Source: Zarea fungicola (lineage: Eukaryota; Ascomycota; Sordariomycetes; Hypocreales; Cordycipitaceae). Taken from it: a stretch of DNA of 64,000 bases. The position numbers were made by a program, and so were the translations under genes. The stretch is taken from contig FWCC01000172.1 in the NCBI GenBank assembly GCA_900169235.1, positions 1 to 64,000 on the forward strand. The letters are read 5' to 3'. The notes under the pieces were generated by a model. The model was not told where the DNA came from. It was given only the letters and a program-made list of their open reading frames with translations, and searched no databases. Shown here one piece after another: positions 47,315 to 58,091 of this stretch; the first letter of the stretch is position 1; each line of letters starts with the position of its first letter.

Positions 47315-48189
47315 TCTACAATGTGTTGCGAATAATGAATGTCTGCACAATGACGAGGTTGCAGGCTGCAAGGGCCTAGGGTAGAATCAAATTATGTAAG
47401 TGCACTATACTTGGATGGCAATTTTGTTGCCCAAATATAACGTGCTGTTTAATGGGATCCGACGAACCTGGTCCAAGAAGCAAGGCAATGGGCTGATGTC
47501 AGGCTGCCTCTCATTTTATTTTCGCAATCACGATCCCTTTCTTCGGCCAAATTTGAACAATATCTTCGTCCCCGGGGTGAATCGTGATCTCTCCCAAGCC
47601 TGTCCCTTTTGTAGCCGATCGCATTACTCATAAGAGTGTCATGTTTTCGCCGTCGACGACATTTGAGGGTCGGTCGGACAGGCCAGCCGTGATGGTTCCG
47701 ACGCCGGCATGGCCCCACTGTAATATATTGAACAGGGCGTATTCTAGACTCGGTCGTGGAACGCGGAGAACAAAAGGCAGCTAGCTACTGAATCTCGATG
47801 CCGGTGCATATCCGTGGTTGCAACCTGGGGCCGACGGGACCATAACAACCACTGTAAACCCAGCTCACGGCGCCGTAGAACGCGAACATGCCAATATACT
47901 TCTTTTTCAATAAATTTTAATCCGGATTCTTCTATTACCGTATAAAAAACGGACCATCGCAGTGGCGACAGATTTTAGTCAATGCTGGCGAAAGGCTTGC
48001 CTGAGAACAGCCCAAGTGGGGATTGCGTGGCGCCGAAACCATGTCCGGCTCGCTTCGGCGGTTACGCAGCACCCTGCTGTTTTTTTTACCTGTTCAAAAT
48101 AGGGTGTGGACATTTCTGACTCGGAAGCTGTTGTCCGAAGCTCAAGAAACTTTGAGCCAAGCTTCCCGGATCACAAAACTCAGCACAAT
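47315..48189. promoter_or_regulatory. Bidirectional promoter of flavin-reductase-like gene and Zn2Cys6 factor
   Basis: 875 bases between divergent start codons with no supported gene. A clear TATA-like box (TATAAAAAA) lies at 47941-47949 for the plus-strand gene, about 240 nt before its ATG. CGG triplets suited to Zn2Cys6 binding occur (for instance near 47457, 47540, 47671-47675 and 47822) but no convincing palindromic CGG-Nx-CCG site was picked out. Confidence 0.45.
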
Positions 48190-50788
48190 ATGGACGGGCC
48201 ATCGCCTGCCAGAGTGACCAAGAGGGCAGTTCCCAAGGTCTCAAAAGCGTGGGTGACGATTCCGACGCAGTTTTCCCGACTGCTCTGCCCCGTCGCAAGG
48301 GCCCAACAAGCTGCATAAAAGCAAAACTGACTTGGATTTTTCTTTCCTTTCTGTTTTTGATAGGTGCGAGAGATGTAGGGCTATGAAAGTAAAGTGTAGC
48401 GGGGAACAGCCGTGCTCCCGCTGCTCAAGACAAAATGAAAGATGCTACTTCATGGCAGAGTCCAAAAGGATATCGATATCAGAAAGGTAAGAAAAGAACG
48501 ACCAGGTCTTGGTTTTTTCTATTTCTCCTTGCAAGACCGTATCAATGGAAGAAAATGCTACCAATTCTGCCATGGCCTCGCCCGAGCTTAACATGGGAAC
48601 TTTGAACCCCAGGATGCTAACGGCTATCCCGGAAAGATATCTTCGCGAGCTGGAAGGCCGCAAAGCACAGGAGGACCACATGCTGGATCCGATTGCTGCA
48701 CCGCGCCGGCTTGATGTTGACGCCCTATTAACACAGCCAAGCCCAAGCACACCGTCTTCACGGCGCGCCTTTGGTTTACATCCGAGGGATGTAGCACAGC
48801 AGCAGAATGACCACCGCCCAGGCCATGAAAGTAACGGTTGGTGTTCCCGAGCGTTGAATCCATTTATCTTTTTTTCAAGAATGTCTACTAAACGATGTAT
48901 GCCATGCCAGGGCCAACACCGTCACTCGCTCCAGACACGGCGCGCATGTCATATCACAGTAGCCACAGTGGCAGTAGTGTAGATGACAATACTAGCATCG
49001 AGCCTTCGTTTCTTCAAAATCCCCTTGCAGACAATGACTATACCTTTACCAAAATGAAGGGGAGATTCTGTAAGCCATGCCGCCACAACACCGCCACAGC
49101 CCATTAACGATCATCTTCTTTGCATGGAGCTAATTCTGTTCCGTTTAGGGTACATGGGACCGTCATCATCTTGGTCGTTTTGCCGTCGGGTTCTCACGCT
49201 CCTCGGCCAGCACCTCCCAGAGCAAGGTTATGTTGCCGACCCAGGTCACTTTGATGGCGGCCACAAGCTGGTCTGGAACACCGTCAGCTGGGACGATACA
49301 CCCGACGTCTCCAACCTGCCACCTCTCGACTACGCCCTCCTCCTCTTCAATGTTGCCAAGTTTTACCTTGGTTCCATCTTCTACGTCATTGACGAGCAGG
49401 ACTGGCTGCGGAACCTGCACGAGCTCTATGAGGACCAGTCCGCCAAAGCCGCCTCGTCGCGGCACTGGTATGCGCAGTACCTTCTCATCCTCGCCTACGG
49501 CAAGGTCTTCATCACAAACCAGAGCAGCGCCGAGGGCCCTACGGGCCACCAGTACGCGGCGCGCGCCATGGCCCTCATGCCGGACATGGCCGGGCTCGCC
49601 CCGGACTCCATCACGGCCGTGCAGGCGCTCGTCCTCGGCGCCGTGTACCTGCAGTCCATCGACATGCGCGTCGGCGCGCTACAGCACATTTGCCACGCGA
49701 TGCGCATATGCATCATCGAGGGGTGGCACCGGCACATGCCTGTCGAGGTGGTCGGCGCGGAGCACTCGCGGCGCTGCAACCTCATATTCTGGGTCGTTTA
49801 CAAGTTGGAGCGTGAGTTCGGCTCGCTCATGGGCGCCCCGAGCTCCATCCGCGACGAGGACATCACAGCGCGCGCGCCCTCGGACCTCAACGACTGCTTC
49901 GACGCGCGCAACATGGCGCTGCACGTGCGCCTCGCGCGCCTCGTGTCCAAGATCCTCAACGCCATCTACGGCGTCGGCCGCCGCTTCGACGGCTCGCTCG
50001 TGACCAACACGCAGTCGGTCCTGCGCGATCTCGCGCAGATATCGCGCGACGTGCACGCCCTCCTCGAGTCGCACTTCCAGGGGTCCATCAGCAAGGCCTC
50101 GCGCATGGCCGTCCGCCTGCTCCTCTCGTACCACCACTGCGTCGTCCTGACCACCCGCCCCGTCGTCATGTGCGCCCTGCACATGCACATTAAGCGCACA
50201 AACTCCATCGTGGCCGGGCCCGTCATGCTCTCCACGCCCGTCGCCTCGCTGCTGCAGTCGTGCGTCAACTCGGCGCAGACGGTGCTGCGCATCCTGCGCG
50301 TCATTGGGGACGAGGATCTGCTCGAGGCTTTCTTGCCGTTCCAGCTCGAGGACGCGTACTCGTCGTCGTTTGTGCTGTACCTGGTGCGCACCATTTGCCC
50401 GTTTCTGGTGCCGGACGACACGTGGGAGGAGAACATGGAGAGCGTCCTGGACAAGATGGTGTCCAAGGGTAGCATCGTTGCGCCGGTGCGCAAGATGGAG
50501 CTCGCGCAGCTGGAACGTTTCATGAATGCGTTTACGCCGCCGGCGCCGCCTGGTAGCAACGTTGGTGGTAGTGGCGGCGGTGGCGGCGAGGACCAAAGCA
50601 TGGCGGAGCCGGGACAGGTGCAGGATGAGAACCTCAGCACACCGCTGACGCCGAGTGTCGTGGCTGATGACCCCGGCTGGGATTTGTTCCAGACGGATAC
50701 CATGATTGGTATCTCGCCGGGCGAGATGCTAGATCTAGCGGCGCAGCTGGAGCTCAACAACCCTCTGCTTTCAGCGTTGCATGAATAA
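48190..50788 (+). CDS. Zn2Cys6 binuclear cluster transcription factor with fungal-specific TF domain
   Basis: Predicted 732-residue nuclear regulator. Five exons, 48190-48248, 48364-48486, 48613-48830, 48911-49069 and 49149-50788; introns of 115, 126, 80 and 79 nt, all GT-AG and frame-consistent. The second intron acceptor (48612) is supported by a CTTAAC branch site at 48586-48591 and by placing the linker ERYLRELEGR directly after the zinc cluster. The cluster is Cys21-x2-Cys24-x6-Cys31-x5-Cys37-x2-Cys40-x6-Cys47, the exact family spacing, preceded by Lys/Arg-rich residues. The coiled linker is followed by a disordered stretch, then the fungal-specific regulatory domain from about residue 190 (YMGPSSSWSF, FDGGH, YAQYLLILAYGK, GWHRHMP, LIFWVVYKLERE). 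A Gly-rich patch at about 655-665 separates it from an acidic C-terminus (DDPGWDLFQTD) that could activate transcription. Target genes are unknown; neighbours are a flavin-reductase-like gene and proline dehydrogenase. Confidence 0.9.
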
Positions 50789-50904
50789 GAGAACGAATGA
50801 CTGAACAATTGACTGAGCGACGAATTCCCTTTTCTAACCTTGCTTTTTTTTTAGTGCTCATACCAATTGTGTGTGTTGGTGATTCATAAAAGCTTTATTT
50901 TCCT

Positions 50905-50935
50905 CAATAATTCAATAATTCAATAATTCAATAAT
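50905..50935. repeat. 8-bp tandem repeat CAATAATT, about 4 units
   Basis: Nearly four perfect copies of CAATAATT, 116 nt after the Zn2Cys6 factor stop codon and therefore probably in its 3' UTR or terminator, between two convergent genes. Confidence 0.85.
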
Positions 50936-51060
50936 GCCCTTCGCTATGCTCTAATTTCTTGTTCTATCCAGCATGCTGATGATATTTTATCTATTCCCCT
51001 ACTTTTACTCTCGTCTTGTCTCTCCATCATATTGCTAGCCATGGACCGCCGAACTGCTGT

Positions 51061-52877
51061 CTAAGCATCCGGCACATATACACCGTCCTTGCACAGCACG
51101 ACAATTTTCTTGAAAAACCGACGCCACTCGAGTGGATCACCCTTGACCTTGGTAAACCGCACGTCAAGCACCTCGCTTCCATCTGGAAGTGCCTGCCTGT
51201 GGACCTGGATCTCACCGTGCAAGCTTTGTTGACGACCATCGACGGCTCGAACCTTGATGCTTGCCACCGAGTTTGAGTACAGGTTCGGTGTCACCGGTGC
51301 TAAGGGAACATTGAGTTGGTGTAGGGCATCGCTTAGCATCTGCACAAGATGCGCTGGCGGGACGTGAGAGAAGAAGCGGGTGAGAGACTCGGCAGGGCAG
51401 ATGTCACGAAACTGGCGGGCCTGCTGTGTCAGCGTCATGGAAGGGCCTGGAGCCTGTGAGAATTGCGACATGGAAGGCTCGTCAGCCAGCGTCTCAAGCA
51501 TCATGCGGCGTCCCTCGTCTGCGGCCCTCGGTGGTAGTGAAGCCGACGGTGCAGCCATAGACCGGAGAGCAGGGCGCTCAAAGTCCCAATCAGTGTCGAC
51601 AATGGGTACGTCTGGCTGTGTGGCGGCGAAACGGCCAGCGTTCATGCCCGAGTCGACATCCATATCGTCGGAGATGGACGACTGGGAGGCGTGTGGCTGT
51701 TTAGTAAAGTCGATTCGAAGATTTTCGAGCATCTGTGTAGCAAGGTTGATGGGGTCGGCGATGCGACCGTCCGCAGTGAGGAGAGGATTGTGCCGCGTAT
51801 ACCAGGGGTGCTGGCGAACCTTGGCGAAACTAAATCGCTTGTCTGTATCTACACTCATCATTCCGCGTAGTAATGATAATGCCTCTGGAGGCACACGCTC
51901 CCACAATGCATCCGTGCTGCGTCCGCCTGAGCGAACATACTCCGTAAACTCCCAGCTGTTGGACGATGGCTCATCCCAGGGCGTATTGCCTACGAGCAGG
52001 ACAAACAGCACGACTCCGCACGACCACACATCCACCAGATCAGGTGAGTATTTGCCTGCTGTTGGTGACTTTTTATCCGTGCGGCCACAGGTGAGAATCT
52101 CAGGAGCAATATAGGGCGGGCTGCCGCAGAGGGTCGAGCTCAACTTGCGCTGGCCCTTGTACTCGAACATGGTGGCCATGCCAAAATCGGCGAGCTTTAG
52201 GTTGCCATCCTGCGAGAGCAAGACGTTCTCGGGCTTGAGGTCACGGTGGGCGACACCCTTGGAGTGCATAAAGCTGACGCCGCTGACGAGCTGCAGGAAA
52301 TAGACCTGAGCAATGTCCTCCCGCACACCGACGTCGGCTTCAATCTTGTCAAAGAGATCACCACCCTCGGCGTATTCCATGGCAATCCAGCGCCATACCT
52401 GGTCCTCGCCCGAGGCAAACCACTCAATGATGTTGGGGTGCTGGCCTATGTGGGAGTGAAGCGACACCTCCATGGCGAGCTGTTTGGTGGATATGCGCCC
52501 ATGCTTGACAGCGTAGCCCTTGTGGATGAGCTTGACGGCAAACACGGGGTTTTGGGAGTCTAGTGGAACAGCCTTTTTGATTCTGTGTTCAGATGGTCAG
52601 TTGATTTTTTTATATAATGAATTACACGTAAATGTGAACGTACGAAGCATATGCTCCACGGCCGATGGTCTTGGAGACGATTCGAAAAGGGAGGTCCCGC
52701 GGCAGAGGATCTAATTGGGACTGATGAGGTAAAATGAATTAGTCTGCTGGACTGCAGAAATGAAATAAAATCTTCCCGTGGTAAGCTGCATCCCATGGGT
52801 GGCGTGTGAAGGCACTACAACAACTACCCAAGGAGGGGTAGAAATCCGAAACAGCCCGCGTAGTGTCTACGTACCAT
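51061..52877 (-). CDS. CHK1: DNA-damage checkpoint serine/threonine kinase Chk1
   Basis: Effector kinase activated by ATR (Mec1-type) that blocks mitotic entry after DNA damage or replication stress. Minus-strand exons 52877-52875, 52720-52644 and 52582-51061 give 533 residues. Kinase domain about 15-310: glycine loop IGRGAYAS, AVKLIHKG with Lys44, HRDLKPEN with Asp141, DFG at Asp159, GSPPYIAPEIL, and VDVWSCGVVLFVLLVGNTPWDEP. The spacing and the C-terminal KA1-like fold (final about 120 residues, ending VRFTKVKGDPLEWRRFFKKIVVL) identify Chk1 rather than Chk2/Rad53, as there is no FHA domain. The linker at about 310-400 is Ser/Gln/Pro-rich with SQ dipeptides, possible ATR sites. The first coding exon as modelled is only the ATG, directly followed by GTACGT; the second exon then begins SQLDPLP. 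That start is probable but not certain. The gene is head-to-head with the UBE2C-type gene. Confidence 0.92.
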
Positions 52878-53904
52878 GGCGCCGGCAGGTGATGCCGGAA
52901 GGGGGAATGTATTCTGTGTACTGCTAATCCGTGACTCTACTTGAAGGGATACGCTCCAAGAAAAAAGCAAGGCACAAGGGCGATCACAGTCGCGAAAAGG
53001 GCCGCAGAGACGTGCTGTTGAGCTTTGGTGGCCAGTGTGCGCTTCCGTGAACGTGAGTGGACGCGTGGTGTCGCGTCCAACCGCGTAAAGCTGTTTTCAG
53101 AAAGGCCCTGTGTGGTTGGTCGCTGCCAGGTTCGCTGGGAAACAAAACAATGCAGCTCAGGCGGCTGGTGGGTGAAAACGGCAGGCTGTGGTTTTTCCAG
53201 GGGTATCTAGTCGCCTGAAGCTTCGAGAGACTGCTGCCGCTTTGGTTGGCTTGATGGCGCTTTCGTTGGTGGTTGGATCGCTGAAAGGCCCCATTCTACA
53301 GCGCTCGGGGGCACTGAAACGGCCAAACCCCTGCTGTGGCGTGGTCCTCTCACCCCTCCAACCCGCGTTGCTGGGCAAACAGAGGCAAAGTAACAAAGCA
53401 AAGGCACCATCAACCGCCGACCGCCGACTCCACCGTCCCTCGCTTCAACTGGTATGATTTCTACCTTCTGCTTCCGCTTCCGCTTTCCAGATCTTTTCCC
53501 TATCAGCTCCAAATCTTGTCACAAAAAGTCATTTAATCTTGCTCTCCCAGGAACTTGTAGCTAAAAATCTAGCTTTTTCAACCCCAAAACTGTCGCCTTG
53601 CCATACGCCTCATCAAACGGTAGTTCCGGAAGCGCCATACTACTGTTATAACCAACCGTCTTCCCTGCCTAGCTACACCTCAACAGCTTAGCCAGCATTC
53701 CTCTTCTGCGACTCATTTCGTCTGCAGTCTCGCCAACTCCGGACATTTTTCTCCATCTATTCAGCTCTCAAAACCGCAGCCTCGACAGTTTTCTTGTAGC
53801 CTCTCCTACACTGTACTGCTCTGTCTACCTCTCTGTCGCAGCTCTCTCTCAACCTCGCTGCCAACAACGACTTCATATCACATAACAGCTATCCTCTCCA
53901 TCTA
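52878..53904. promoter_or_regulatory. Shared promoter region of CHK1 and the Ube2C-type E2
   Basis: About 1.0 kb between divergent start codons with no supported gene. From about 53455 to 53900 it is pyrimidine-rich on the plus strand, consistent with a long leader of the E2 gene. No clear TATA box is seen. Confidence 0.5.
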
Positions 53905-54635
53905 ATGGATTACACAATGGAAGACAGCCAGAACTCTACTGCCAGCACCGTCCAGGCTGCCAAGGCGAATAATGCCCCGCGCAAGGGCCCCGACTCAGTG
54001 TCCGTCATGAAGCGGTACGTAGCACCTCTACTGTTGGTTTGGCTCACAGACTGGCAAATCAACAAATCAACACAAGAGACCAATGACCAATTGGAGCCAT
54101 TAACTAACCATTTTCTAGCTTGCAAACTGAGCTGATGCAGCTCATGACGTCTCCTGCACCCGGCGTCTCTGCCTTTCCTTCGAGCGACGGCAACCTGCTC
54201 TTCTGGACTGCCACGATCGAAGGCCCAGATGATACACCCTACGCCGGTCTGACCATGAAGCTTAGCTTTTCGTTCCCTTCCAACTACCCCTATGCCCCTC
54301 CCACAGTTCTCTTCAAGACGCCAATCTACCATCCCAATTTCGACTTTTCTGGCCGCATCTGCCTGGATATTCTCAAGGACAAGTGGACTGCCGCATACAA
54401 TATCCAGACTGTCCTCCTCAGTCTGCAAAGTCTTCTTGGCGAGCCAAACAAGTAAGCTTCTAACCCACCTTGCGCCTATACGATTCCATCTCTCTATAGA
54501 GTGCCATCTTCTTGTGCTAATTTGATAAATAGCTCGTCTCCCTTGAATGGTGAGGCTGCCGAGCTCTGGGACAGCGACCCTGCAGAGTTCAAGCGCAAGG
54601 TCCTGGCCAGACACCGCGATATTGAAGAAGAGTAG
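53905..54635 (+). CDS. UBC11: Ubiquitin-conjugating enzyme E2 C (UbcH10/Ubc11 type, APC/C partner)
   Basis: E2 enzyme that, in animals and fission yeast, starts ubiquitin chains on APC/C substrates. Exons 53905-54014, 54119-54451 and 54533-54635 (introns 104 and 81 nt, GT-AG, frame kept) give 181 residues, like human UBE2C (179). Marks: N-terminal extension of about 30 residues, then VMKRLQTELMQLM (helix 1), FWTATIEGPDDTPY, SFSFPSNYPYAPPTV, HPN at 108-110 and catalytic Cys118 in SGRICLDILKDKW, then IQTVLLSLQSLLGEPN. The NFDFSGRICLDIL context and the length of the N-terminal extension point to class C rather than to Ubc4/Ubc5. Met at 53905 is used; a second ATG at 53917 is equally possible. 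The symbol follows the yeast orthologue name and is inferred from similarity. Confidence 0.93.
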
Positions 54636-55442
54636 GAGAGCTTGCGGTTGTATTTCTAGCAGGGTGGCCGCATTTGTTTATATGGGAAATTCGGGAGTCG
54701 TTGGATTACATGTTTCTTGGAGTTACGTACACCATGGTTATCGGATCGCATTAGCATTTCCTGCTGCTACTGCAAGGACTGGGAGCGCCCGCCTACACTT
54801 GGGGAAGCTCGATATACCCTCCAGCCTTCGCAGCACAGCAGTGCATACACCCCATCGACGCTTTTCAGGTTTGACAAAGTTGGCTGGCTTGCCAGCAAGA
54901 CAATTTGACGAAATTAAGATGCATGCACTTTTTTTTGTAGCGTATGCTTTGTGAATGGCGATGCTATGTTGTAGCTTAAATGGCTGGACAAGAAATAATG
55001 CTGTACAAGGGACCACAGCACAGAGAAAATGGTACCAAATCATGTCGCGAATCACTTGCAGCGGTTCAGCGCATTATACAATTAGGAATAGGGACTGTCA
55101 TAAAAGTATTGGTCTTCATCTTCATCTTCATATCCATTTCCGAGCATGAAAGCCAAAGCCAAAAACACCATACAAAGGGGAATAACCATTGGCCTGTTGT
55201 TTTAAATTTCACAATTCATCTGTTATTTTGTATCAGCGTGAAAAGCTACAAATAGCCGGTTGCAACTCCAGAATGCCATGCCCAACCGAAAAAAGAACCA
55301 TTCTCCGGTGACCGAAAAAAATGATTTTAATTCTTTTTTTGAATTCCTTTTTTCCCCTTTCAATGGTGGTTTTTAAAAAGAATTTTGTTACCCTCTCCCA
55401 ATCCCCCGCTGCTCAAGAGACATCTTGACCCGAACAAGAAAT
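54636..55442. other. Convergent intergenic region between UBC11-like gene and RPL31
   Basis: About 800 bases holding both 3' UTRs. It contains short repeats of TTCATC near 55113-55130. Open frames here show no motifs and no gene is supported. Confidence 0.5.
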
Positions 55443-56051
55443 TTACTCCTCCTCAACAACGACCGTGTGGAGGCCCTTGGGGTTCTTGACGTTGACAGCC
55501 TGAACGTAGCTGTACAGCTTCTCCTTGGCACCCTCCTCGTCGTTACGTCGTCGGGAAATGCGGACGCGCAGTCTGTAAGCAACGCCCTTGACACCGTTCT
55601 CCCAGACCTTCTTGTTCAGGGCGGGGTCCAGACGGACATCGGTGGTACCCTGTGGCAGAAAATCCTAGTCAGCAATCTCATCCTTCTCGGTGGTTGTTTC
55701 GCCACGCAAAGTTGTATTTGGTAAATCTTTGTCGTTTGATCATGTTCGCAACTTGGTTCGTGATCGTGCAGTGGGATTGGTTCGTACCATGGCCTTGACA
55801 GCGAAGTCCTTGATCTCCTTGATAGCGCGGGGAGCACGCTTCTTGAAGGTGACACCATGTAGCTGCCAAAATTCATCCGTTAGCCTCCAAATCTATATGT
55901 AGCCGCCGCTCTGTTGTTCCTCTTGCGGCGCATCAGGCTTCGAGATTTGTAGACGACATACTCTCTTGTGCATGTGGATGGTGTACTCGCGGGCAACAAC
56001 GTCCGCAATGGCGGAGCGCTGGGCCTTTCCGGTGGGCTTCTTGGACGACAT
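55443..56051 (-). CDS. RPL31: 60S ribosomal protein L31 (eL31)
   Basis: Large-subunit ribosomal protein located at the peptide exit tunnel rim. Minus-strand exons 56051-55962, 55862-55788 and 55649-55443 give 123 residues. Introns of 99 and 138 nt have GT-AG borders in phase 0. The family is clear from VVAREYTIHMHKR, GVTFKKRAPRAIKEIKDFAVKAM, GTTDVRLDPALNK, VWENGVKGVAYRLRVRISRRRN and the acidic ending VVVEEE. The start at 56051 gives the expected short basic N-terminus (MSSKKPTGKAQRS). It is divergent from the Rax1-like gene with about 800 bases between starts. Confidence 0.96.
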
Positions 56052-56854
56052 TTCTGTAAGTTCGACAGTCAGTTAACTTGTCGCTGGGAAGAGCAAATTC
56101 CGGTTTGCTGGCGGCTGTATATGTGTCGATAGAGAGAATATATCGATTTGGTGTAAAAGGTTATCGGAATTGGGAATGGCTGGCGTTCGTACCTATAAGC
56201 GTCTCTTTCAAGGTCTGGTCGATTGAAGGATGTCGAGGGTTGTTCGGATTCGCAAATTCCGCAAAATCTTTGTGCGTAGGGCAGGCTTGGGAAAACTGGT
56301 GGGTGGAGAGGTAGCGAACCAATCAAAACTGAGAACGCTTTGGCGGGCTCAAATCGGTCACGTGCAGCGGTACGTACCTTTTTTTTTCGTTTTGGCAAGT
56401 TCGGGGCCAGGACTTTCCTCTGAGACCCAGTGAGTATCGTCAGGTGGGTCCCAGGACTTGAAGTGTTAGAGTGGCTCCGTCTCAATCCGCCCTTGTTATT
56501 TGCCAGAGCAGCCAAATCCCCGTGCATTCCAACCCTTGGTGACGGCTCAATCCAAAAGGCGTCTCCTTCAAGGCTGCGCCAAACATTATTGTTGTCAGGC
56601 CTTTTCCACCATTTGCAAGCAAACAACATATTGCCTCGTCGAAACGAGGCGACACCAACCCTGCGGATTCAAGGGGACGTGATACGAGCTTTGTGAAACG
56701 CCTTTTCGCCGCGTTTGTTCAGTCTCTCGTTAATATCCAGCCTCCCTTGGCAAAAACACTGGACTTCCCATCGTCAGCTTCGATTTCACCCCAGTAGATC
56801 GACGCCACCTTTCTTCCCAAGCAGCATCAATCAAAAATCACTATTCACAGCAAC
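56052..56854. promoter_or_regulatory. Bidirectional promoter of RPL31 and the Rax1-like gene
   Basis: About 800 bases between divergent start codons, without a supported gene. A pyrimidine-rich leader precedes the plus-strand gene (56714-56830). A 186-codon minus-strand frame at 56069-56629 overlaps here but has no recognised motif and lies in RPL31 leader/promoter sequence. Confidence 0.5.
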
Positions 56855-58091
56855 ATGGTCGCCCACTCCAGCGTTGGCGCGCCGCCCGCGCAGCCGGACC
56901 TCACTCGCAACCGATTGCCGACGCTCTTTGAGGTGCTGAGCAGAAGAACGCTGCCACCGGTGGATTTGTTCTCGTTTTATATCTATATGAGAGACCAGCA
57001 GCGGTCGGTAGACTATCTAGACTTTTGGTAAGCTCCAATACATGGATCACAAAATGGCGCTTCGAAAGCCACATGTCCATGTTTGCTAAGATTAATTTGC
57101 AATTGTCCAGGCTTGATGTTGCGCAGCACATGTCACTTTGCCGCCACTATGTACGCGAACTTCGACGCTCCGTTCTTGTCGCCACGCCCGACATGGAGCG
57201 AGCTGGAGCGGGATCCAAGCGCTCCTCAACGATTCTCGATAACATAGGTGACCTGGAACCCCGACCAGCCGGTCCATCCATGTATGCGACTGAGAAGGAG
57301 CGAGACCAAGACGCACAGATGTCGGCCTTCCTACGAGAAGAGCAGTCGGAATCCCGCGATTCTCCTCATAGCGGCTCGCATGCTCGACCCAGCCCCAATT
57401 TCAGCAGCAACCGCGACATGACGGACTCCAATTCGCCCGCCCACACTGTGGCCCGCCAGGACATTCGGGCGTCTGCGGAGAAGATTCTGTACACGTTTCT
57501 GCTTCCCGGTGCCGAGCGGGAAATTATCCTGCCAGGATCCATTACGCAAGATGTCATCAGTGCCATTGAGGAGCACGGGCGAGACGACCCGGAGGTGTTT
57601 GACACAGCAAAGGACTATGTCTTCCAGGCCATGGAGCGTGATGCCTTTCCTGGTTTCCTACGGATGAAGGCTTTGGGCAATCTCATTCCGCCTACGCTGG
57701 TGATGCGTTTGATAATTGGCCTGGTGGCCATGTTTGGTGCCTTTTGGGCGGCCTTTGTTCTCATATTCCTTAACAAGAACAGAACAACAAGGTGCTGGGT
57801 GAGAATGAGCTCGTATCCATCACTCCATTTTTGAAGATGCTAACCATTCTCCAGCTCATCTTACCATTCACAGTGGGAGTTTACTTTCTCGCCTCATATC
57901 AATACTCGCTTGATCCCGTCATGGCGCTGCTCGGCTTCAGCGAATACACACCATTCAATGTTTCACGAATCCGTGAGCCGTACATCCGCACTTTGCTAAT
58001 AAAGAGAGCACTTGTTGTGCTCCTTGTTACAGTTCTTGTCGATGCAGCTCTCTGTGTCTTGTTCATTCTCGTGCCTGGCAAGAGACTTTGA
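56855..58091 (+). CDS. RAX1: RGS-domain membrane protein, Rax1 type
   Basis: Predicted 365-residue membrane protein with an RGS (regulator of G-protein signalling) fold and C-terminal transmembrane helices; yeast Rax1 acts in bud-site selection, and related fungal proteins affect polarity and development. Exons 56855-57027, 57111-57798 and 57855-58091 (introns 83 and 56 nt) are GT-AG and frame-consistent. The RGS region begins LPTLFEVLSRRTLPPVDLFSFY and is split by a Ser/Arg-rich insert (about residues 80-165) before EKILYTFLLPGAEREIILP and a second RGS half ending near 230. Then come TM1 (about 260-283), TM2 (starting at the exon 3 junction, LILPFTVGVYFLASY) and TM3 (about 335-358). The block SLDPVMALLGFSEYTPFN is highly typical of fungal Rax1-like proteins. 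The last intron was chosen because it joins RCW to LILPFT in frame. Confidence 0.88.

Noticed and set aside
49679..50808. Long minus-strand frames of 280-305 codons
   Set aside because: Antisense to the large last exon of the Zn2Cys6 factor; composition (Arg/His/Val- or Ser/Arg-rich) is typical of shadows.
55650..55787. Possible snoRNA in RPL31 intron 2
   Set aside because: A CTGA is present near the 3' end but the upstream C box is poor and no closing stem forms.
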